DNA of 64,000 nucleotides from an uncultured Bacteroidales bacterium (GTDB lineage Bacteria; Bacteroidota; Bacteroidia; Bacteroidales; WCHB1-69): NCBI GenBank assembly GCA_946186495.1, contig CAMHNQ010000012.1, positions 1 to 64,000 of the forward strand, read 5' to 3'. Shown piece by piece: positions 1 to 7,921 of this stretch (position 1 is its first letter; each line of letters starts with the position of its first letter). The notes under the pieces were generated by a model. It saw only the letters and a program-made list of their open reading frames with translations, ran no database searches and was not told where the DNA came from. The position numbers and the translations under genes were made by a program.

Positions 1-32
1 TATTTTAATATTACTACCCCGCCCTACGGGCA

Positions 33-54
33 CCCCTTCTAAAAACAGAAGGGG
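33..54. repeat. Short perfect hairpin
   Basis: CCCCTTCT and AGAAGGGG form an 8-bp perfect stem around a 6-nt loop. No T-tract follows on either strand beyond 'aattgt', so an intrinsic terminator is possible but weak. The gene it might serve lies outside the window. Confidence 0.4.
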
Positions 55-151
55 AATTGTGCTTCGGCCGCAGCTGTCCGCTGTGGCCGGGAACATTCTT
101 CACGCACTTATTTTTCCTCTTTTTCTAACATGCGAAACTTGAATAACTATT

Positions 152-179
152 CACCAATCACTAATCACCAATCACTAAT
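152..179. repeat. Heptamer tandem repeat (CACCAAT/CACTAAT x4)
   Basis: Two copies of the 14-mer CACCAATCACTAAT, which is itself two similar heptamers. It directly abuts the inverted-repeat element that starts at 180. It belongs with the other 7-bp tandem arrays at 7894, 10308, 40675 and 55220. Confidence 0.7.
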
Positions 180-280
180 TGAGTCCACCTGAAAAAGTCA
201 AAATTGACGATTTTTTTGCTTGTAACACATTGACAATCAAATATTGGTTTTAATGAAAACCACTTTTTCAAGTGGACTCA
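180..280. mobile_element. 101-bp miniature inverted-repeat element
   Basis: TGAGTCCACCTGAAAAAGT at the left end is matched by its inverse complement at 262-280 with a single mismatch (19-bp terminal repeats). The interior of about 63 bp is AT-rich and non-coding. The form is that of a MITE or an internally deleted IS end pair. I cannot identify a clear target-site duplication in the flanks. The parent transposase is not recognisable in this window; the IS5-like remnant at 53.5 kb is too degraded to link to it. Confidence 0.5.
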
Positions 281-297
281 TATATACTCTTGAGTAA

Positions 298-338
298 GGG
301 TGAAAGCAGGGTGAAAGCAGGGTGAAAGCAGGGTGAAG
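298..338. repeat. 11-bp tandem repeat (GGGTGAAAGCA x3.7)
   Basis: Three perfect copies of GGGTGAAAGCA start at 298, 309 and 320, followed by a partial fourth copy. There are no spacers, so this is a direct tandem minisatellite and not a CRISPR array. Confidence 0.8.
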
Positions 339-597
339 GCTTGCTTGGGCGATGCGGAAGCAGTTGTCAGGGGGGCTTGAAAGCCTGTAGGCGGAAAAAG
401 TTCACATTCTCCAGAACCTTGACGCCTCAGACGAAGACGGACGTGTGATTCCCAATAACGTTGGAACAAGAATATTTTTTGCTTGGCAAGTTGATTACCA
501 GTTACTTGCAAACAAATTCAGCAAGCCCGGATGAACGAAATTAACGGATGTTGAAAAAAAATCTGCCGAAACACTTGATTTTGCTCTCTTTTTTTTG
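339..597. other. Non-coding stretch, no gene seen
   Basis: Both strands lack a convincing reading frame here. The minus ORFs at 278-511 and 495-722 have no family resemblance and no promoter. I see nothing else except the T-rich run that leads into the -7 element at 598. Confidence 0.5.
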
Positions 598-605
598 TAT
601 ATTTG
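598..605 (+). promoter_or_regulatory. Bacteroidota -7 element TATATTTG
   Basis: TATATTTG fits TAnnTTTG. A TTG at 575-577 lies 20 nt upstream and could be the -33 element. The nearest downstream CDS starts at 863, so a transcript from about 612 would carry a leader of about 250 nt that contains dispersed repeat copy A, or would be a separate small RNA. Confidence 0.4.
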
Positions 606-628
606 CAGAAGTTTTTGTTGCAACATTT

Positions 629-770
629 TTCGCCAATTGTCGTTTGTAGAAGTAAGCAATCGCAAAGGCAGGTGAAAAGCACGCGAACAACAAGTCATCG
701 CTAATTCATTTATTAACGACAACTCACTTATTCACAAACAGTTAAAATTGAAAATCACTTACGGAATTAA
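629..770. repeat. Dispersed repeat, copy A
   Basis: This stretch aligns with 17570-17714 over about 140 bp with clear but imperfect identity, estimated by eye near 70-75 percent. The longest shared blocks are ACAGTTAAAATTGAA and TTACGGAATTAAAG at the right end. Both copies also share AATCGCAAA and a GCTAATT core. It lies upstream of the TonB-dependent receptor. Confidence 0.65.
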
Positions 771-818
771 AGTATTCACATTTTATCAACAATAGCGGTT
801 CCGTCCAGTTTAATTTTA

Positions 819-826
819 TACCTTTG
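819..826 (+). promoter_or_regulatory. -7 element TACCTTTG for the receptor gene
   Basis: TACCTTTG matches TAnnTTTG. It would put the transcription start near 833, about 30 nt before the ATG at 863. This argues against the TTG start at 824 used in the ORF track, because that codon lies inside the promoter. Confidence 0.6.
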
Positions 827-862
827 CAGTTTATTTCATTGAAAGTTAAAATTTTACCGAAC

Positions 863-3406
863 ATGCAGAAATTTCTACTATTGACGGCTTTGACACTCCT
901 CACCTGCGTCACAGTTCTGGCGCAAGAAGCCCCCAAGGAGAAGAAAGGCAAGAAAAGCAAGAAGCAGGAGGCTGTCGTCGAGAGTGAGACACCGGACGAG
1001 AGCGCCTATGTGGTGAACGAGAACTCGGATGACGACGACCTCGACAACGGTGGTTCGCAATATGTCCCGAGCCTGCTGCACAGCAGCACAGACGTCTATA
1101 CCAACAACACGGCATACACTTTCAGCATCGCCTACTTCCGGGCGCGGGGATACGACAACCGCTACCAAGGGGTCTTCGCCAACGGTTTCGAGATGAACAA
1201 CTTGGTGACTGGCCGAGCGAACTATTCGCAATGGGGCGGTCTGAACAACATTTTTCGCTACCCAGAGACGGTCAGCGGCCTGAACATGCCGACTTTCGAC
1301 TTCGGCGACATCGGCGGGAGCAGCAACTACAACCTGCGGGCCAGCAACTTCCGCAAGCAGCTGCGCGCCTCCTACGCGCTGTCGAACCGCACCTACACCA
1401 ACCGTCTGATGCTCACCTACAGTTCCGGGCTACTCTCCAACGGCTGGGCTTTCACGGCCTCCGCGTCGGCGCGTTTCGGCAAAGGCCTGGCCTACGTTGA
1501 CGGCACCTCCTACAACGGCTTCGCCGGATTCTTCGCCGCCGAGAAGAGAATCACCCCCGAGCATTGGCTCAACCTGTCGGCCTTCGCCTCCTACATCCAG
1601 CGCGGCATGCAGTCCAACTCCGTGCAGGAGGTCTATGACCTGTTGGACAACCACTACTACAACGCCAACTGGGGCTGGTACCAAGGCAAGCAACGCAACG
1701 CCCGTGTCCGCACGCAATGCGAGCCCACATTCCTGCTCACCCACAATTTCAACCCGGCGGGCAACAAGCTCAACATCCAGACCACCGCCCTCCTCTCCTT
1801 CGGGTTCAACAACACCACCTCCCTGAACTGGCACGACGCCCAGGACCCCCGCCCCGACTACTACCGCTACCTGCCGAGCTACCAAATCGACAACGGCGAC
1901 ACCTCGCAGGCCTACTATGACGTGCTCGCCCTCTGGCTGAACAACGACCAAAGCTACACCCAGATCAACTGGGACAACCTCTACCAAGTGAACCAGGTGG
2001 CCGCCTTGCAGGGTAAGCGTGCGCAGTATATGGTGGAGAACCGCCGCTACGACGAACTCGTCGGCGGAGTCAGCACCAACCTGAACTGGTCTTTCAGCGA
2101 ACACTGGAAACTCTATGCCGGCGCTTCCGTGCAGCACATGAAACAGCACAACTACAAGACCATCAACGACCTGCTCGGCGGAGCCTACTGGATTGACGTG
2201 GACAAGTTCTCCGAAGGGGAATTCCCCGCCGACCAGAATGTGCAATACAACGACCTCAACCATGTCGGCGACACGCTCCACGAGGGCGATGTGTTCGGCT
2301 ACGACTACGACTACCATGTCTTCCGCCAGAAGCTCTGGGGCAACATCAAGGCCACCTACAACCACTGGGATTTCTACTTCGGACTGCAAATCGGCTCCTC
2401 GCAGCTTTGGCGCTACGGCCACATGCGGAACGGACGTTTCCCCGACAACTCCTACGGCCGCTCCGAAATGCGCACCTACTTGGAAAATGGGCTGAGAGCC
2501 GGTGTCACCTACAAAATCAACGGGCGCAACTACCTCGTGCTGAACGGACTGAGTGAGACAAAGTCCCCAAACATCCTCAACTCCTTCCTCTCGCCGCGCA
2601 TCAACAACAAATACGTTGACAACCTGGCTCACGAGATTGTCTATTCCGGCGACCTCTCCTATATACTCAACTACCCGGTCGTCAAGATGCGGGTAACGGT
2701 CTTCGGCACGAAAATCGAAAACGCCACGCGCCTGATCAGCTTCTATAACGACGACATGTCCAGCATGGTCAACTACGCCATCTCGGGCATCGACCAGCGG
2801 AACATCGGCATCGAGGCCGGAGCGGAAATCAAGCTGGGCTCGATGTTCTCGCTCATTCTGGCAGGGACCTGGGGGGACTACCGCTACACCAACCGCGCCC
2901 ACGTGACGATGAACGCCGAGAACGGCACCGACTTCGACGGGCAGATGGAACGCACCGTCTATTGGAAGAACTTCCACGTGGCCGGCAGCCCGCAAGTGGC
3001 CGCCACGGGCGGGCTGAAGTTCAACTACAACTACTGGTGGGTGAACATCAACTGCAACTGGTTCGACAAGATATACTGCGACCTGAACCCCGAGCGCCGC
3101 ACCTCCACCGCACGCGGCTCCCTGGACGAAAACTCCGAACTCTACCACCTCGTCGCCGACCAAACCCGCCTGAAGGGACAGTTCACGATGGACATCTCCG
3201 TGAGCAAGTCGTGGCGTATCAAGCACAAATTCAACATCGGGTTCAACGCCAGCGTCACTAACCTGCTCAACAACAAGAACTTGGTGACCACCGCCTGGGA
3301 ACAGTACCGTTTTGACTACACCAACTACAACGTCAACAAGTATCCAAACAAGTATTTCTACGCTTTCGGGACAACGTTCAACTTGGGAGTCAACTTCTCA
3401 ATGTAA
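863..3406 (+). CDS. TonB-dependent receptor-like outer membrane protein
   Basis: This is a predicted outer membrane receptor of about 847 residues. The ATG at 863 gives a clean signal peptide ending LTCVTVLAQ, followed by a Lys-rich and then Asp-rich linker (KEKKGKKSKK, NSDDDDLDNGG). A plug-like segment with RARGYDNRYQGVFANGFEMN follows at about residues 70-110. The rest is a barrel rich in Tyr, Asn and Trp that ends in an amphipathic strand (FNLGVNFSM). The N-terminal carboxypeptidase-regulatory domain common in Bacteroidota receptors is absent. It is followed after 61 nt by a DUF5689 lipoprotein, a pairing often seen in this phylum. The substrate is unknown. Confidence 0.85.
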   Translation: MQKFLLLTALTLLTCVTVLAQEAPKEKKGKKSKKQEAVVESETPDESAYVVNENSDDDDLDNGGSQYVPSLLHSSTDVYTNNTAYTFSIAYFRARGYDNRYQGVFANGFEMNNLVTGRANYSQWGGLNNIFRYPETVSGLNMPTFDFGDIGGSSNYNLRASNFRKQLRASYALSNRTYTNRLMLTYSSGLLSNGWAFTASASARFGKGLAYVDGTSYNGFAGFFAAEKRITPEHWLNLSAFASYIQRGMQSNSVQEVYDLLDNHYYNANWGWYQGKQRNARVRTQCEPTFLLTHNFNPAGNKLNIQTTALLSFGFNNTTSLNWHDAQDPRPDYYRYLPSYQIDNGDTSQAYYDVLALWLNNDQSYTQINWDNLYQVNQVAALQGKRAQYMVENRRYDELVGGVSTNLNWSFSEHWKLYAGASVQHMKQHNYKTINDLLGGAYWIDVDKFSEGEFPADQNVQYNDLNHVGDTLHEGDVFGYDYDYHVFRQKLWGNIKATYNHWDFYFGLQIGSSQLWRYGHMRNGRFPDNSYGRSEMRTYLENGLRAGVTYKINGRNYLVLNGLSETKSPNILNSFLSPRINNKYVDNLAHEIVYSGDLSYILNYPVVKMRVTVFGTKIENATRLISFYNDDMSSMVNYAISGIDQRNIGIEAGAEIKLGSMFSLILAGTWGDYRYTNRAHVTMNAENGTDFDGQMERTVYWKNFHVAGSPQVAATGGLKFNYNYWWVNINCNWFDKIYCDLNPERRTSTARGSLDENSELYHLVADQTRLKGQFTMDISVSKSWRIKHKFNIGFNASVTNLLNNKNLVTTAWEQYRFDYTNYNVNKYPNKYFYAFGTTFNLGVNFSM

Positions 3407-3467
3407 TACCTTAACATAACCCCATGAGGGCCGCAAGCCCCGGGACATAGAGGAAAAACAAACAAAT

Positions 3468-4715
3468 ATGAAAAAAACAACAATAATACTTATCGTCTTC
3501 GCAGCCTTATTCGCCGGCTGCAACCTGGAACTTGACGTGGCCCCCATGCCCAGCTTCACAGGGGAGGCCAACACCACCATCGCCGAGCTGCTCGCCATGC
3601 ACGACATCGGTTCGGAGGACTCCTACGATTCTATCCCCATAGGCTCGAACATCATCATCTCCGGCATCGTCACCACCTCCGACGAATGGGGAAACAACTA
3701 CAAGTACATCAACATCGAGGACTCCACCGGCGCCATCCAAATCAAGATCGACAACAAGGCCCTCTACGTCAAGTACCGGGTCGGGCAGCGCATCTTCGTG
3801 AAGTGCGACGGTTTGGTGTTGGGCGACTACCGCAAGCTGCCGCAGCTCGGTCTCTGGGCCAACGGATCCATGCAAGCCATCCCGTCGTTCAAAACCTACC
3901 TCTACCTCTTCCCTGTCGATGCGCCCATGGAGATAAAGCCCACCTTCACGCTGAGCAGTATCCCGGCGGCCAACGACATTCCCGCCACCATGTACAACCG
4001 CCTGGTACGGCTTGAGGGAGCCACTTTCACGGAGGGCGGCATGGCCACGTTCTCCGAAGCCAGCGCCGCCACCAGCCACGACATCAAAATGGCTGACGGT
4101 TCCACCATCACCCTGAGAACCAGCAACTACGCCACGTTCGCCTCAGAGACGCTCCCCGCCGGCACCGGCAACATCACCGGCATCTTGACCCGCTACAACA
4201 ACTACGTGCAGCTCGTCATCAACAGTCCTGCTGACTTGGAGGGCTTCACCGTCCCGCAGCAACAGCAGACCGTCTTCTCGGTCAACTACGCAAACGCCTT
4301 CAGCGAAGGTTGGACGCGGGGCGGCAACGGTCTCCCGTGGCAAACCTTGGTCAACAGCAGCTTCAGCGGCTTCTACGTGAACGCGGGAGCAGGACAGGAG
4401 AGCTGGCTCATCTCCCCCGCAGTTGACCTGAGCGGCGTCGGCGACCCCGCTTTGAGCTTCAGCCACCGGTCGCCGCAGGGATTCAACCCCAACACCATGC
4501 AGTGCTTCTACACCACCCAGTACACTGGCGATGCCACTACCACCCAGTGGGTTCCGCTCGACCTACACGCCAACACCGGGGAGACTGCCACCTGCGCTTT
4601 CAGCGCCGCGCTGCCCGCCTCCGCCCTGTCATCGAACTTCCGCCTCGCATTCAAGCACTCCGACAGCCAGTCCGCCTGGTACCTCTCCGACATCAAAATC
4701 ACCGCCCTTCGATAA
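3468..4715 (+). CDS. DUF5689-domain lipoprotein with C-terminal jelly-roll-like domain
   Basis: The protein has 415 residues. The N-terminus MKKTTIILIVFAALFAGC is a lipoprotein signal with the lipobox Cys at residue 18. Residues of about 35-235 look like DUF5689, which has an OB-like fold (GSNIIISGIVTTSDEWGNNY, IEDSTGAIQIKID). The C-terminal part (SWLISPAVDLSGVGDPALSF, WYLSDIKI) resembles the choice-of-anchor J family of secreted adhesive modules. It is likely surface-exposed and co-transcribed with the receptor upstream, perhaps as its ligand-handling partner. The ligand is unknown. Confidence 0.8.
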   Translation: MKKTTIILIVFAALFAGCNLELDVAPMPSFTGEANTTIAELLAMHDIGSEDSYDSIPIGSNIIISGIVTTSDEWGNNYKYINIEDSTGAIQIKIDNKALYVKYRVGQRIFVKCDGLVLGDYRKLPQLGLWANGSMQAIPSFKTYLYLFPVDAPMEIKPTFTLSSIPAANDIPATMYNRLVRLEGATFTEGGMATFSEASAATSHDIKMADGSTITLRTSNYATFASETLPAGTGNITGILTRYNNYVQLVINSPADLEGFTVPQQQQTVFSVNYANAFSEGWTRGGNGLPWQTLVNSSFSGFYVNAGAGQESWLISPAVDLSGVGDPALSFSHRSPQGFNPNTMQCFYTTQYTGDATTTQWVPLDLHANTGETATCAFSAALPASALSSNFRLAFKHSDSQSAWYLSDIKITALR

Positions 4716-4740
4716 TTCGGTGCGCCAATACATAAACCCG

Positions 4741-4783
4741 TCCCCCATTCCTCATTGCGCTATTCCGCTGGAGAAATGGGGGA
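4741..4783. terminator. Possible bidirectional terminator between convergent genes
   Basis: TCCCCCATT and AATGGGGGA can form a 9-bp stem with a 25-nt loop between the convergent lipoprotein and permease genes. There is no strong T-tract, so the assignment is tentative. Confidence 0.35.
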
Positions 4784-4816
4784 CGGCTGCATTATATATC
4801 TTGTATTCGCGGGACT

Positions 4817-7800
4817 TTATTTGAAGATTTGCCAGTAAGCCACGGGGAGGACAGTCACCACTAACGGCAGGGAGAAGATGGTGCCGAAACAGATGACCAC
4901 GCCCATAGGCATCCAGAGGCTGGTGTGCGCCACGATCATGGGCATCACGCCGAGGGCGGTGGTGGCGGAAGTGAGGAAGATGGGGCGCATACGGCGGCGG
5001 CCCGCCTCGAAGGCGGCCTCTTTTGCGCTTTTCCGCTGCACTTTACGCAGATTCTCCGCGTATTCGAACATGATGATGGCATTGCGCACGATAATGCCGA
5101 TCAGGCTGACCACGCCCAGCACCGCCGTGATGCTGAAGTCAAGTCCGAAGAGCCAAAGCCCGAGGCACGCCCCGAAGACGCAGATCAGACTGGCAGAGAG
5201 AGTCAGGAAGACGATGTCCAGTCGCCCGAAATGGTAGAGCAGGAAGACAAACAGCACCAGTACCGCCGCCAAGAAGCTGAGCGCGATCTCGGGGATCACC
5301 ATCCCGTTGACGCCGGTCAGGCCGCCGTAACTGATTTCCAGGTTGCCAGGGAGGTTGGGTTTCAACTCCTCATTGACGTAGCGGTCGATTTTCTTCATCA
5401 CGTCGGGCTGGCTGTAGCCGTGGTTGAGGTCTGCGCCCACGGTGACCGTGCGGATGCTGTTGCGCCGGTGGATGACCGCGTCGTGCCATTCGGGGCTCAC
5501 CTCGGCGACCTGCCGCAGCGGTACCCACGTCCCCGGCACAGAGGTCGGAATCAGGAAGTCCTCCAGACTCTGGTAGTCGAGTGAGTCGCCGTTTTGCCGC
5601 GTGTAGAGCATCACCGGCACCTTGTAGTCGCCTTCCCAGACGTTGGTGAGGTTCTGTCCGCCGAGCGCGGAGGAGAGGTAAAGCGACAACATGCTTTGCG
5701 TGACTCCGAGGCGGGTGGCCTCGTCGCTCTTCAGAGTGACACCGATGCTCTGCGAGGTCTCGTCCATGTCGGAATGCACCCAGGTGAGCTCCGGCATGGT
5801 GTGCAGGAAAATCTTCAGCGAGTCGGCGGCGGACTTCATCGCATCGAAGTCCTCGCCAGAGAAACGCACTTCAACAGGGTTGCTTACGGCCTGGTAATCA
5901 ATTTGTTTGAAACGGATATATGCATTCGGAAAATGGTATTCATACTTTGGCCCATATTCGCGGATGAGTTTCAGGGTGCTCTTCTCGGAGGTGGTGTTGA
6001 CGATGAACTGTGCGTAGTTCTTGTGAGCCATTTGCGGGGCGTAGGTGGCATGAAAGCGGGGCGAGGAGCAGCCGATGAAGGAGGTGACGGACGTGACGCG
6101 CGGATCGGCGCGAAGCACCGCCTCCATGCTGTCGGCTACCGCTTCGGTCTGCGCCAGGGTGCTGCCCTCGGCGAGGTGCATCTCCACGGCGAAGCAGTTG
6201 CGGTCGGCCTTCGGCAGCATCTGGATCTGTAGCCGCGTGAACAGGAAGACGCCGAGAGCGACGGCACCGACGGCCAGGCTGATGACGACGGCGGGATGCC
6301 GGAAACAGTGGGTCAGCACTTTGTCGTAGCGTTCCTGCAGGAAAACGAAAAAGCGGTTCTGGGCGGCCTCGAAGCGGTTCGGCGCGATGCCGTCTTTGTT
6401 TCGTTTAATGAAAACCGTTGACAGATAGGGGATTATCCATACGGCATAGAAGATGGAGCAGACCAAGGCGAAGGCTACTGTCCACGGGAACAGCTGTACG
6501 AAGTCGCCCAACGGTCCGGTGATGATATGGGTCATCGGGAAGAACATGCCCGAAATGGCCAAGGTGGCCAACGACATCGGGACAAAAAGCGCTTTTGTGC
6601 TGTAAAATGCCGAATACCAGCGTGAATATCCGTTTCGGAGCATGTCCGTGTAGCCGTCAATGACAATGACGGAGTCGTCCACGATCATGCCCAAGACCAC
6701 GATGAGGGCGGCTAAGGTGACGGTGTTCAGCTCGATGCCGAAAATGTACATCAGCCCCATGGTGACGGCCGTGCAGACGGGCACGCTGGAGCCGGAGACC
6801 AGGGCCGTGCGCAGCGGGAAGAGCAGCAGCATGACGGCGATGACCACCAGGATGGAGAAGAGCAGGTCGCGCAGGAACGACATCACCGACTTGTTGACGA
6901 CGTAGGGCTGGTTGGTGATTTTGTGCATATCGACATCCGGCGGGAAGGTCTGCCTGCACTTGGCCATCTCCTTTTCCACTTTCTTGCCGAAGGCCACGAT
7001 ATTGTTGCCAGGGGCCATCTCCATGGAAATCAGCACGGTGGAGCCGCCGTTGTATTTGATGAAGCTGGTGGGCTCGGCGTAGCGGCGCTGGATGTCGGCG
7101 ATGTCGCGCAGCCGCACGTGATGCCCCATCGGGTCGGTGAAGACAATCTGTTCACCGATCTCATATTCCGACTGATACGGGATGGAGACGTGCACCTGTG
7201 CCTCGCCGGCCTCGTTTTCCACGCTGCCACCCACGGTGCGTATCCCCTGCGTGGCGAGTTCCACCAACAGCGCCCGCTGGCTGATGCCGTAGGCTGCCAG
7301 TTTTTCCTGGTCCACCAATACGGCGATTTCCTCGTTTCGCTTCCCTAAAATCTTGATGTTGCCCATTTCGGGGATGCCTCGCAGCCGGTCGCAGAGCAGC
7401 TCGGCGTAGTGCTCCAGCTCGCGCGGGGTGCGTTCCGGCGACTCCACGGTCAGCAGCATGGAGGAGGTGTTGCCGAAGTCATCGACCACCACGATTTCCA
7501 AGACGCCGGCGGGCAGCGAGGTCTTCTTGAACAGCTGCAGCCCGTGGCGGATTTTCGACCACGCACCGTCCTTGTCGGTCACCGACACGCGCAGCTCCGC
7601 ATACACATACACGATGCCGTTCTCCGTCACCGAGTAGGTCTTGTCTTTGTCGATTTCGGCGTAGGTGAACAGGAACCGCTCCAACGGTTTTGTGACTTGT
7701 TCCTCCACTTCCTGGGCGGTTGCGCCGGGATAGACGGCCGCTACCACGCCCTGCCGGATGGTGAACTGCGGGAACTCGTCCTTGTTCAGCCTCGTCAGCG

Positions 7801-7891
7801 CGAAGATGCCGAACAAGACCAGACAGGCCACAACGAAGAAGATAATGTTGTGGCCACGCATGGCGGAGAGGATGTGGTGACGGGGGGACAC
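4817..7891 (-). CDS. RND-family efflux transporter permease
   Basis: This is an inner-membrane proton-driven efflux pump of 1024 residues, close to the usual AcrB/MexB length of about 1040. A first transmembrane helix (IIFFVVACLVLFGIFALTRL) and the EFP segment are followed by two periplasmic loops and two groups of helices. The helix-4 motif VVLGMIVDDSVIVIDGY near residue 400 carries the paired aspartates of the proton relay. The second half contains SLIGIIVRNAIIMFEYAENL. The start is GTG at 7891, just after the heptamer repeat; the ATG at 7861 would leave a very short first helix. The adaptor is immediately upstream. No TolC-type outer membrane factor is in the window. Confidence 0.92.
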   Translation of the reverse strand: MSPRHHILSAMRGHNIIFFVVACLVLFGIFALTRLNKDEFPQFTIRQGVVAAVYPGATAQEVEEQVTKPLERFLFTYAEIDKDKTYSVTENGIVYVYAELRVSVTDKDGAWSKIRHGLQLFKKTSLPAGVLEIVVVDDFGNTSSMLLTVESPERTPRELEHYAELLCDRLRGIPEMGNIKILGKRNEEIAVLVDQEKLAAYGISQRALLVELATQGIRTVGGSVENEAGEAQVHVSIPYQSEYEIGEQIVFTDPMGHHVRLRDIADIQRRYAEPTSFIKYNGGSTVLISMEMAPGNNIVAFGKKVEKEMAKCRQTFPPDVDMHKITNQPYVVNKSVMSFLRDLLFSILVVIAVMLLLFPLRTALVSGSSVPVCTAVTMGLMYIFGIELNTVTLAALIVVLGMIVDDSVIVIDGYTDMLRNGYSRWYSAFYSTKALFVPMSLATLAISGMFFPMTHIITGPLGDFVQLFPWTVAFALVCSIFYAVWIIPYLSTVFIKRNKDGIAPNRFEAAQNRFFVFLQERYDKVLTHCFRHPAVVISLAVGAVALGVFLFTRLQIQMLPKADRNCFAVEMHLAEGSTLAQTEAVADSMEAVLRADPRVTSVTSFIGCSSPRFHATYAPQMAHKNYAQFIVNTTSEKSTLKLIREYGPKYEYHFPNAYIRFKQIDYQAVSNPVEVRFSGEDFDAMKSAADSLKIFLHTMPELTWVHSDMDETSQSIGVTLKSDEATRLGVTQSMLSLYLSSALGGQNLTNVWEGDYKVPVMLYTRQNGDSLDYQSLEDFLIPTSVPGTWVPLRQVAEVSPEWHDAVIHRRNSIRTVTVGADLNHGYSQPDVMKKIDRYVNEELKPNLPGNLEISYGGLTGVNGMVIPEIALSFLAAVLVLFVFLLYHFGRLDIVFLTLSASLICVFGACLGLWLFGLDFSITAVLGVVSLIGIIVRNAIIMFEYAENLRKVQRKSAKEAAFEAGRRRMRPIFLTSATTALGVMPMIVAHTSLWMPMGVVICFGTIFSLPLVVTVLPVAYWQIFK

Positions 7892-7893
7892 AA

Positions 7894-7921
7894 TGGTTAT
7901 TGGTTATTGGTTATTGGTTAT
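7894..7921. repeat. Heptamer array TGGTTAT x4 (AATAACC on the minus strand)
   Basis: Four perfect 7-bp units fill the junction between adaptor and permease. On the coding strand they encode the last adaptor residues (SITNNQ) and supply its TAA stop. The permease GTG follows within a few bases. AATAACC repeats contain TAA in every frame over a few units. Confidence 0.85.

Noticed and set aside
298-338. Direct repeats as a possible CRISPR array
   Set aside because: The 11-bp units are contiguous with no spacers, and no cas genes are present. The array at 40675-40751 was rejected for the same reason.
1430-3226. 598-aa minus-strand ORF
   Set aside because: It is the antisense shadow of the TonB-dependent receptor. 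Its composition (Val, Gly, His rich) is that of reversed GC-rich codons and it has no family resemblance.
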